From assembly GCA_004154925.1 (NCBI GenBank), contig QJNS01000494.1:1-23947 (forward strand): a DNA stretch of 23,947 nt, written 5' to 3'. Positions 10,218 through 19,111 of this stretch are shown here, piece by piece (position 1 is the first letter of the stretch; each line of letters opens with the position of its first letter). The notes beneath the pieces were generated by a model. That model was not told the DNA's origin. It did not search any database and saw only the letters and a list, made by a program, of their open reading frames with translations. The position numbers and the translations under genes were made by a program. Origin of the DNA: Monosporascus cannonballus. Its lineage: Eukaryota; Ascomycota; Sordariomycetes; Xylariales.

Positions 10218-13092
10218 TTAATCCCATCGAGTATCTAATAGGTTACTCACACGCGTCAACACGTTCTCGCCCCCGAGCAGCCCCCTAAAGGTATGCATCC
10301 TCTCTTCGGCAGACATCCTGACGAAAGCCGGCAGTCCAAAGCGGCTGACGGCTTCCTCCTCGGGCGTCTTGTCGTCCGATTTCAGCAAGGCCAGGACGCC
10401 CTGGGCCGCATACGCATTCATCCCCGCCCGGCGCAGGAATAACTCCCACAGCGACTCATCCTCGATCAAATACTCCCGGACCGCAGCCGCCTCGGACGAG
10501 TACCGCGCAACGAATGAGATGAGCCACTTCGTCAGCGTGTCATCGCCGCCTCCTACATAGTACGTTTGCCCGTTGGTGGGCAGTGCCGCCACGAAGCCCA
10601 CGAAATCTGCGTAGGCAGCGCACTCGGACGGTGTCAGATCGCGCGTCGTCTCGTCGATTCGGTTCCCTTCCGAAACGAGGACAATAAGTCGTTCGTAGCG
10701 CAATGCCACATTCGAGAGGCGCTCGCGGATTGCTGCGTCGCCTTTGTGGCCCGGCGGCGGCTTCTGAATGGCTCGGAGAAGCGTCGTGAGGATGATGCCG
10801 GTCGCCGGCGACACGATGATGTCTGCTTCGGCCGCGAGTGGCGACACGATTGGGGATCGGGATACCGAATGGTTCTCCCATGCTACCGTGTTCCACCGGT
10901 CGAAGTCTCGCTCGATGATCTCGGCGCTCGGGCATAGCCTCGTGAGACGCGAGAAAATGTTACGTCCTAGACTCAATGATTTGATAATCGTTATAGGGCC
11001 TGCGAGTGGGATTACATGGGGGCAAGGTGCTAGCGTTGCGTGCTTCAACTGGAGCTGGTCTGGTGGCATACTGCGTTTCGTCTGATTCTCAGAGACGGGA
11101 TCTGTCGCAGCGACGGGCTCTGCTCCCTTCTTGTTGCTTTCGGCAACTGGAAAGAAGGAACTTTTGGTTTGTTTTCGCCTTTTTGTGGTGTGGAAGTCAA
11201 CAAAGTTAGACAGAAGGGTTGCGGCAGCAGACCCGTCATTGTCTCCAACGAGGAGACTGGTCTTTTGGTTTTGAGCATTGGTAGCAGTTTCGCTTGTCTC
11301 CTCTTTCGGACTTTCAGGGAATTGTACCAAGTCAACCATATCAACAGGGGACGATGAGGCCGGGTCTTCCTGTGCATTCCGACGTCGCTTCTTCACAAGG
11401 GCATCTAAATCGTTCGGCTTTTCCTGCTCTATTATTTCCGTTATTGGTTCCAGTTCCTCCCATTCAATTTCTGCTTGGTCTCGAAGAATCGCCAGACCAG
11501 GCTGTTTCCAGACATAGTCGGCGCTGGTTGGAATCTCACCAGGGTTGGGAACACCGAGAAGCGTAGTCAAAACTTCCTCATCTTCAACCGATTCATCTAG
11601 GGAAACGTAGCCGAGCTTTGGGGGAAATATGCTCCAACAAAATTCTTTGCGCTCCTTCTTTGAGTCTCTAGGCCATACGGGAGCATTTAATGTCCCCAAG
11701 GCTTGTCGAATCAAACTCCACTGAGATAGGGCATCGAGGGGAACTTCTTGCCATCTAGGTTCCGGTAGGCAGAAGTCCATGACGGGTATAGGAACTCTCG
11801 CCTCGGCATCAGAAGCTTTGAGGCGTTCTTGTTGGATATCTCGCATCAGATGTTTTGAATTTCCTTCTAGGGCTGTTAGGAAACCATCACTAAATGTAGC
11901 ATCCGTGTCTTTTTGTCCTTGGTGCTCCAGAGCCTCCGGACTCTGGTTAACCCGCAGTCCTTTCGACAAATCTGGTAGATTGATTTCAATTCTGGATGCC
12001 GTCGGTGAAGACATTTGAGGGGTTAGGGGACCTTCGATACGAAGCGAATCGAGCCTTGCCTTCCTCGGACGGGGAGGGCTAAGTAATGGGACTTCACCAT
12101 CTGGCAGCTGCTCTGCAATTGCGAAATTGGTGTCAATCTCCAATTCATCTTGCTGCAGGAGACTTGCTTCTGCTGCACTTAGATCCGCCTCGAGCAGCGT
12201 ACTAGGGTCTGACGCTATCGGAACCTCAAGGACTTCAGATGGAGGAACGAAAAGCCCATCCTCTTCGTCTGCGGTCATGACCGGCGGTGTGAGAGACAAC
12301 CCTCGCAGAATCTTTAGAAAGCGTTACTAACCATATGGATTCACCCCCAATATCAGAGAGCATGCTCACTATTGTTAATGATGGCCCATGGTTTCCCGCT
12401 TCAGACCCCAAACCATCTAGAGAATCCGGTTGAACCTGTTGTGTTAGATAATGCAACGTCTGCCTCGAAATACCCCATTCTTCGTTGCCATACTCTCTAG
12501 TCAATTCTTTGAGGGAGCAATAGGCGCTATTTGGAAAAGTCAAGCCTTCGTCGTTATCTTGGTCAAGTGCTTCTAAAGGTACTTTCGCAGAGTCTAAGGA
12601 TATGTTCCTCTTGAAAAAGATGGACCTAGCCAACCGTCGACAGTCGTACTCATGATTGGTAGTTAGAAGCGGCGGCTCCAGCTTTAACTGAGCCTTCAGT
12701 GTGCGGATTCGAAGATTAGAATTGGAGAAATTGGCTACTTCGACATCACCATAATCCGGAGGCATAACACGGTTGAGAAAATCCACCGATTGCTTCGAAA
12801 TTCCGAAATTCTCTCTTGGGGGAACTAATGTAGAAGGGAGGTTGAATGGAGGGAGAGTAGGGTCGTGGATTAACCCCTGTGGTCCTACATCGAATGTGGA
12901 ATGGCCAAGAGGATTGAAGACGGAGGGCCTAGATGAGAGAAACTCGTCCTTGTAGTCGATAGTCAAATGGTTTGCTCGAGCATATTCATCAACTAGCAGA
13001 TCCTGCTCGGATCGAGGGTTGTATGGAAGGCGGAGGGCACTGGCGGATGCCGAGCTAGAATATTGGTGGCGTTGCATACTGTGCAATTCCAT
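10218..13092 (-). CDS. XPF-like (degenerate nuclease + HhH) protein, candidate Zip2/SHOC1-type meiotic factor
   Basis: Two exons, 13092-12345 and 12268-10218, joined over intron 12344-12269 (76 bp, GTGAAT...CGCAG), giving 932 residues. An alternative 43-bp version of this intron, ending at GCGAG (12302), is also in frame. Residues 1-720 are mostly polar and low in recognisable domains, with a conserved-looking start (NPRSEQDLLVDEYARANHL). The C-terminus resembles an XPF nuclease fold: ADIIVSPATGIILTT (731-745), LRYERLIVLVSEGN (772-785), then a helix-hairpin-helix pair at about 857-932 (WELFLRRAGMNAYAAQGVL, then FGLPAFVRMSAEER). The catalytic GD-Xn-ERK-X3-D signature is absent, IILTT occupying the ERK position, so it should not cut DNA. 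Zip2/SHOC1 proteins have this layout and bind branched recombination intermediates. A GTGAGT just before the stop (10250-10245) could be a donor, changing only the last residues. Function is inferred. Confidence 0.75.
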
Positions 13093-14953
13093 TTCGTTCT
13101 TGTTACGGTCGCCGGAGTCTACATGATCATTTATCGCGGTGGAAAATAAATTGGGATACTATTTCAGCATGGCAGTATTGATCAATTTATGTGCCTACTA
13201 AGGTCATGGACGAGGCAGCAGCCTAGGCACAGGCAGCCAATGCCCAAATTAAGTCCCCTATCTTTGATTCCCAGAAGGATTGCACTTGCCTTTTCATTTA
13301 TAAGGCAAAAAGCCAGAGTCACGAGCAGAAAAAGTAATTGTCCATTGCCACTTGCCGGCCATTAAATCTTCCCACACTTCCTTTGATGTTTCAGCTCTGA
13401 CTCTCCTTTTTGCGTTAATCATTCATTGCCTATCGGCGACCATTTATCAAGACCATCTTCGCATTGAAGCATTTCGCCCCCGCACGATGGCAGTATCGAG
13501 GATTGTCTCAACGAATCATTCTTCCGAATTCGTCTGCGTAGATTTGAGCCCTTGAACCATTGCTTACCTACTTACTATTAGAGATATGCCTGGATTGAAT
13601 GTGGCACAGAGAAGATGACCCTTCGGTGATAGGACCCCCGAGCATTACCGGAAAGAAAAAAGGGGAGTAGACGCATCATTTGGCCTAGACGCTTACGGGG
13701 AGGCCTAACTTAGCCCTAGAATACTAAAACTACTATGTAGTCTGGACTCTTCCTGAAATGGAAATCCTACTCTCTCGTTGGCATACATGATTCGTTGGCA
13801 GTGGTGGATCGCAGATGGTTCAAGCTTAACTGGGACCTGAGAGTCTAGAACGGCTGAGACCGATCCCAATGCAATCTTGGAGCTACACGCTACCCAACCG
13901 GCACATGTTACATGCATACATACTACCGGTAGGAATGCGAATCCGGGATTGTACATAGAATATTTTCGAGACAAGACATTCCCAACGTCTTCACTGGCAG
14001 GGTCTGGACAAAATAGTTGGGCCGCCTTCTAACCACGAAGGTGTATCCAAATGGCCATTGTTAACTTTCTTTACCGACGGAAATTAGGTTTAATGAAATA
14101 GAATAATCGCGGGAGTTCATTATTCAAACTAAACCATCAATTACTGTCCAATTCAGGTATGGATCTCTAATCCTTATTGCAACTCCTGCACTAGTATTAC
14201 AAAAAGGTGGCCCAACTAGTTCGTTGTCAGACCTTGCTGAAGTCGATCAAACACCTAAGCCTTGGCTTAGTTTGATCACTTACTGAAACGAGGTTACTTT
14301 ATGCACCCCCCGGTATCTTTTCCTCTTAGCTGGGTATGTAGATAACTGACTAGAAATCACGACTACCCCAGAAGGCGTAAAGAGAAGACAGGTCACCCTC
14401 GCACTCTAGCACCTGCATTGCTTATTACCTAGGTCTAGGTATATTCATGATTGGATGCAAAGATCGTGTCCTGTAGTTACTAGATTGGTCTTCCCGTCTT
14501 GGCTTGAGGAAAGGTTCTGGACACTCTGGACTCTTCCGCCTTCGAATTGGCGCCAATCACATCCATGTTCTAACGCCATTTCCTGCAATGACTGCATGCC
14601 AACCAGTCCCAGACTAGTATTGCATATCCCGGCATGCCAAAACAATCTGGGGCTCTCTCGTGCTCGCCTAGGGCTGGAAGACACCAACACAACCAGGATT
14701 AGAGGATGTCGTATCCGTCGTTCCGGAATATTGCTCCCTGCTGTGTAAAGCTATCGCTGGAATGGCCTCCATCGCGACATTCTTCGTAACTTCACATAAT
14801 AATTAATCTACATATAAGTCTCATTTCCCCATTCCTCAGGTCTTCCATACATCTAGAGTGGCATTCCCACCAAAACTGCTCCGGGAATGTCATACATGCG
14901 TTGTGTCACTAGGTCCACTACTACTCCTATGACGTATCAACCGTTCAACCAAA
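13093..14953. other. Gene-poor region upstream of the XPF-like and MARVEL genes
   Basis: The region is flanked by two divergent genes, so both promoters lie here. A TATAAG at 14813-14818, about 136 bp before the MARVEL start codon, is a possible TATA-like site. Open frames of 60-97 codons carry no motif. A hairpin at 14245-14277 is listed separately. I see no tRNA, rRNA or transposon signature. Confidence 0.45.
14245..14277. repeat. Imperfect hairpin
   Basis: GATCAAA (14245-14251) and CTAAGCC (14255-14261) pair with GGCTTAG (14264-14270) and TTTGATC (14271-14277). That makes 14 base pairs with a three-base bulge (CAC) and a two-base loop. It could be a transcript stem or a decayed palindromic insertion; there is no flanking duplication that I can see. 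Confidence 0.5.
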
Positions 14954-15645
14954 ATGGGCTCCAAAGGACTTGCTGTTAAAGGGCCTCCGCAGCTGCCCAG
15001 ATGGATCTTGTATACCAAGGGAGCCACCATTCTCCTTTCTGTTCTAATCCTGGCCCTAGCAGCCTATGCCCTCTCGGTTCATGGAGGCTACTCTTACTAC
15101 TACTCGTCCGGCGCGCCTGGCTTCTTAATCTTTCTGGTAGGCAATCCCACACGTCCCCCGATGACCGTGTCAACAGTATTCTGACAACTCGACAGGCAAT
15201 ATATTCTTTGATCGTGTACGGAGGATCGACGGTGGTGGAGATTTGGTACGCTCAGTCGTACTACCGGGTCGTTGTTTTGGTCGCCTATGTCCTAGCTGTT
15301 ATATTCTGGCTGTCAGCATGGGCTTGGGCAGCATCTTGGGGCTCCTTCATACTCGCCTATGCGAACTACTACGGGCCGTATCAGAGGTACGGTTCGGTGG
15401 TAGCGGCTTGTGCTGGTCTCAGTGCGATTGTGTGGGTTATCACCATCGTCAACCTTGTCTTCTTCGTGAGGGCATGCTTACGGGACTCCGGCCCCGGACA
15501 AAGTGGAAATGTCGAGCTTAGGGAGACGCAAAAACCACAACAAACCGGAAATGGCACAGTTATTCATCAACAGGAGGTCCCTGTGGACTACATGGGAGGT
15601 GTCGATCAGTCAGGTCAGGGCAGCCAACGTCTCCAAACAGTGTGA
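14954..15645 (+). CDS. MARVEL-like four-helix membrane protein
   Basis: Two exons, 14954-15136 and 15196-15645, joined over intron 15137-15195 (59 bp, GTAGGC donor, CTGAC branch, CAG acceptor), giving 210 residues. Both exons end in frame, and reading through the intron stops at 15184. Four hydrophobic segments lie near residues 23-41, 56-76, 86-106 and 128-152, with short loops and a charged RACLRDSG after the last helix. A polar tail of about 55 residues follows, rich in Gln, Gly and Val. This size and layout match fungal MARVEL-domain proteins, which sit in the plasma membrane or vesicles. MARVEL has no catalytic motif, so assignment rests on topology and the aromatic residues around helix 3 (IFWLSAWAWAASWGSF). 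Confidence 0.72.
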
Positions 15646-16889
15646 AGTTCATGTATATAGTTACGCACCTGGCCGCCGCCTCACCCGGAGACGAAGGCCA
15701 ATGGCAGAGCGGCAAACTTCTCTTTGGACGGAGATCAGCGTTGCTTCACAAACGTCATGCAGAAGCGTTGAGGCGGGTTTTTGGGCGTCAGCATTTTATT
15801 ACTTACGTACAGCCCAACTGCGTGGTCATACATGAATCACTGATGATTCAACTGGGTCTCGCCTATTCCAATTAGGCCAGAGGGAGGATCAATCTCATCT
15901 TTGGATAGCGCTGCCCCACTCTGTCATGCTTTTCTGCCGTTTGCTCGCTTGAAGTCATATGTGGTTGCTCTTTGTCGTTGGGGTGGTTCGTTATAGCGTA
16001 GGTGGGAAAGGGGTCAGGCCCTTAACAGAGGACAAGTACTCGATAGTAATCATGTCAATGTGTCTGTCTATTGTACGTAAATTATATCCACAACAATGCG
16101 GTTATGTTTACGTACCTGCTGCACTGTAAGCATCCTTCGTCGTCGCTTCCTTGCTTACCCCGTGAAGCAAACTGGGCAAACCTTTGTGGTATGGTATCGA
16201 CCTTTCATCTGCTAGACATTGACGGTGAATAGCGATGCATGCGTATATACTTATCTTCTGCCTCACTCTCTAGAGAATGTGTGGTGCCGTCCTTTGACGG
16301 AAAACAGGTTTGCATTTCCCCATGTGGAGTGTGCCGAGCCTCCAAGTATGGGTCGGCAGGGACTACTGCTGTGCACGTTGTGTGTGCCTATGGTCCGCAA
16401 GGTGTTGGTGATTCTTATTTTTGATCCCGCATCAATGTAAGATATACATTGGGTTGGTAGGCTGCCGCCGCTTGCAGTAGGAGTATAAGGTAGTGGGCGG
16501 GTGTGCCCGGAACCTCAAGCATGACATGGCCTCGATGCCAGATGTGTCATGAACTACTATGTACAGATTGTTCACGGTTTATATATAAAACGCTTGTAAG
16601 TGGACTTCCACCTCATTATCACGTTTCAGTGTGGAAAACGTCGCAGTAGAGACGTAAGTGTACCTTTGCTACCAGCGGAGGTAGTATAGGGGGGCGCGGT
16701 ACCCAAGGGGCGCACCCGCGTGAGGATTTCCTCCAAAGAGACAAACAGCGGGCTGTTACGAGTACCTGCCGCCTCACTCGTTTCCATTGTGACTTTCTGG
16801 CCAATATGACGGTGTCAAATAACGGGTCCCGTAGCCATAGATGTACGGATGAATTATGCTCGAAAGGTCTGTGCTTAGTTCCTACCATC
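15646..16889. other. Gene-poor region between the MARVEL gene and the repeat array
   Basis: No open frame here is convincing. TTTATATATAAAACG at 16578-16592 is TATA-like. At 16654-16671 a donor-like block (GTAAGTGTACCTTTGCTA) matches the start of an array intron (18221-18238) at 16 of 18 positions. It may be an outlying, decayed array unit. Confidence 0.4.
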
Positions 16890-16897
16890 TATAAAAG
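16890..16897 (+). promoter_or_regulatory. Candidate TATA box upstream of the exon-intron array
   Basis: TATAAAAG at 16890-16897 matches the consensus TATA element. It precedes a pyrimidine-rich leader, a GTGAGT donor at 17000 and a CTAAC-CAG acceptor ending at 17183, so a plus-strand RNA polymerase II promoter is plausible. No transcript evidence is available. Confidence 0.4.
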
Positions 16898-17445
16898 GGC
16901 CTCGATTTTTCCATTTCGAGAGGTCTTTTCCTTTACTTGTTCCCCATCAACTTCTCGTTTGGATACGTTCTGGGTTCTTTGGATATCCTCAGTATATATG
17001 TGAGTCGTCTCTGCCATCACGACAACCCTGGGAGCTCGTCTTTCTTCTCTTGGCCTACTACCCCTTGCACCACACCACTGGCAATGGCCACCTCGATACC
17101 TTCAACTGCTTGACTACTTGTATTCAGTAACGCATCCTTCAATCTGCATGTGCCTTCTTACACTATGCTAACATCGCTGTCAGGTACGAGGCAGAGACGA
17201 CAACAGCACCGGGTCTCAGCAGTACTCCGCTGAGCCACTCGTCGAGAGCTCTGGTTATGCAGCCACCTGCCACTAGTCTCGCTCCTCTCTACAGACCACA
17301 CATACCATGCGGCTCTACGTGCCTACATGTCCAAGTAGAAGGACAATAGTATCCCCGTCAATCGGCTTGCCTGGTCGTGCCGCAAGGCTGTTCACTCGTT
17401 ACCTTTCCTACTTGTGGGTGCTCTCGAGCCTTGGATACTGTCGAG

Positions 17446-18760
17446 GAAGTACACCATTGCTTCAAAGCCATGGCGCCCCACTAACTCCTGACCTTCCTCG
17501 CTAGACATCTATCGTCATTTCGAATCTCTATATATTTCGCCATATCTGCCGCCATCTATTTCTCACTTGTTTTGGCATCTTTACCACTTAGCAAACATCA
17601 AGTGAGTACGCCAATTTCCCAAGAGCCGTAGGCCTAGCTAACTCCAGGACTCCCTCAGTAGAGCAAAATAGATTTCTGTTTAGACCTTCGTCTTCGCTGG
17701 CATGTATGTCGATTGGATAGCGTCTAGTAAGTGCTCTGATACCATAGAATCTGGCCACAACTAACTTCCACTGGACCATTCATTTGCCTGGAGCGGGCCC
17801 CTAATGTCTACTACCATCCCTGTCAATTGGATAGCATCACTACTTCGTTCACTTCGATTGGGCCGGCCCTGTTCTCTGTCGCCATCTATGCCGACTCGAT
17901 AGTGTCACTAGTTCTTTGGCGGGCTTCTGGTCTCTGTAGCCATCTATGTCGCCCCCTGTCGCTGTCTTACCATCTACGCCGATTGGATAACACCAAGTAA
18001 GTGATACTTTTTGCCATACCACCGTGGCCACTACTAACTCTCACTGGGTCCTTCTTTTCTACTAGGGGGCTGGTTCTCCCTTGCTATATATGCAATTGGG
18101 TAGCATCAAGTAAGCACACTATTGCCAAATAGCCAAGGTCGCTGCTTACTTTCCCTAGGTCATTCTTTTCGGTTCCGCAGTTTAATATATGTCGCCACAT
18201 ATGCCATTTGCAAAGCACCAGTAAGTACACCTTTGCTATAGGACCACGGTCACTACTAACTTCCGTTTCCTTAGTAGATCGTCGACTTCTATTTCGGGCC
18301 TGGATCTATACATCGCCATCTATGTCCAATTAGATAGTGACAAGTAAGTACAGTGCTGTCATAGCCACCGCACCTTGCGTCCGCGGAGCAATTTGTGGAC
18401 GCAAGGCCATCGGTATTACGATCATAGCTAATACTTACTAGGTCTTTCATTTCTAATTCGGGGCCTTGCTCGTGAGCCGTCAATGTCATCGGGCAGCACC
18501 AAGTAAGCACACTTTGGCCTTGAATTCATGTCCATTGCTAACTCCTCTATCCTTTCTCTATAGTTCACTCGTTCCTATCCCGGTGCCTTTCCCCATGATC
18601 TCGCATGATATGGGTATCATACCGAGTAAGTCACCTCCTGCCATGAACTCCGCCGTCATCCAGCCATGAATCATGCTAACTCCTGACCCCTCCTACAGGT
18701 CGCTCGTTACCGTTCCCTATGTTCCGTTCCTATGTTCCTCTCGAACCTCGCTTGGATACA
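17446..18760 (+). repeat. Tandem array of exon-intron-like units (period about 111-125 bp)
   Basis: Donor-like sites recur at 17602, 17727, 17997, 18110, 18221, 18344, 18503 and 18626 (GTAAGT, GTAAGC or GTGAGT), with a decayed one at 17446 (GGAAGT). Branch-like CTAAC lies at 17481, 17638, 17761, 18034, 18256, 18538 and 18676; unit 18344 has CTAAT and unit 18110 has CTTAC. Acceptor-like AG ends at 17504, 17658, 18065, 18158, 18274, 18441, 18563 and 18698; the acceptor of unit 17727 is mutated to TG. Each exon-like part ends in a form of GATTGGATAGCATCAA before the donor and contains GCCATCTATGTCG or a variant. Copies are diverged, so this is an old array. Between 17774 and 17996, exon-like copies follow one another without an intron-like part. 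Confidence 0.8.
18373..18406. repeat. Perfect 10-bp stem-loop inside one array intron
   Basis: CCTTGCGTCC (18373-18382) and GGACGCAAGG (18397-18406) are exact reverse complements around a 14-nt loop. The host intron-like segment (18344-18441) is 98 nt, against 54 nt for its neighbour (18221-18274). The hairpin and its flanks therefore account for the roughly 44-nt excess and look like an insertion. Confidence 0.75.
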
Positions 18761-18802
18761 GTCCCTGGTGGACAGTCAGTCGAGTGTACGATAGAGTTAC
18801 CA

Positions 18803-19020
18803 AGGGCTTGGGTGGGTGGGCAATAGCATCAATAAGGGTAGGGTGAGTGGGCAAAAACCAAAAAAAAAGTTGAAAAGGGTAGGGTGGGCAGGGCCAATCG
18901 ACAAAAAAATTTGAAAACAAAAAACAACAAGGGCTGGGTGGGCGAGTAAGCAAAAAGAAAAAAACAAGAAAAAAAAATTCCTAAAACAGACATAACCCCC
19001 CAAAAAACTTAGAAAAGAAA
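18803..19020. repeat. G-run / A-rich imperfect tandem repeats with G-quadruplex motifs
   Basis: Four related blocks begin at 18803, 18835, 18876 and 18930 with AAGGG and a G-rich core, each followed by an A-rich spacer. Two cores carry four GGG runs with 1-3 nt loops: GGGCTTGGGTGGGTGGG (18804-18820) and GGGTAGGGTGGGCAGGG (18877-18893). The other two have three runs. The segment lies between the array and the stop codon of the bZIP gene. On the minus strand it is a C/T-rich 3' flank of bZIP. Confidence 0.7.
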
Positions 19021-19111
19021 AAAGGGCGACATCGGCGATGCCACCAGATGCCTGCACCGCTGCCAACCGTGGCCTCCACGTCTTCACCGGACACCGTGAA
19101 GCCTCACCGCT

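Larger units (their letters stand above)
16920..18760 (+). ncRNA. Putative repetitive, multiply spliced non-coding transcript
   Basis: A plus-strand transcription unit is suggested by a TATA box at 16890, a leader intron (donor GTGAGT at 17000, branch TGCTAAC at 17166-17172, CAG acceptor ending 17183; a shorter alternative is 17127-17183), and then the array of intron-like segments described separately. Predicted exons are 44-97 nt, mostly 61-69, and not multiples of three. Stop codons occur in all frames, so it does not look coding. The last exon-like segment starts at 18699 and has no following donor, as expected for a terminal exon. Whether it is transcribed is unknown, and the boundaries are estimates. 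Confidence 0.35.

Noticed and set aside
17307..17504. Coding reading of the array's leader region
   Set aside because: The frame crosses predicted splice sites, is not shared between units, and exon-like lengths are not multiples of three.
18730..18760. tRNA-like GGTTCGAGAGG motif on the minus strand
   Set aside because: It resembles a B box but lacks a matching A box and cloverleaf at the needed distance.
17446..18760. CRISPR-like array
   Set aside because: Repeats are diverged, the units are long with internal splice signals, spacers are not unique and of constant length, and the organism is eukaryotic.
18797..19087. Minus-strand Phe/Leu-rich open frame over the G/A repeat
   Set aside because: The translation simply reflects the low-complexity C/T-rich strand of the G-quadruplex repeat.
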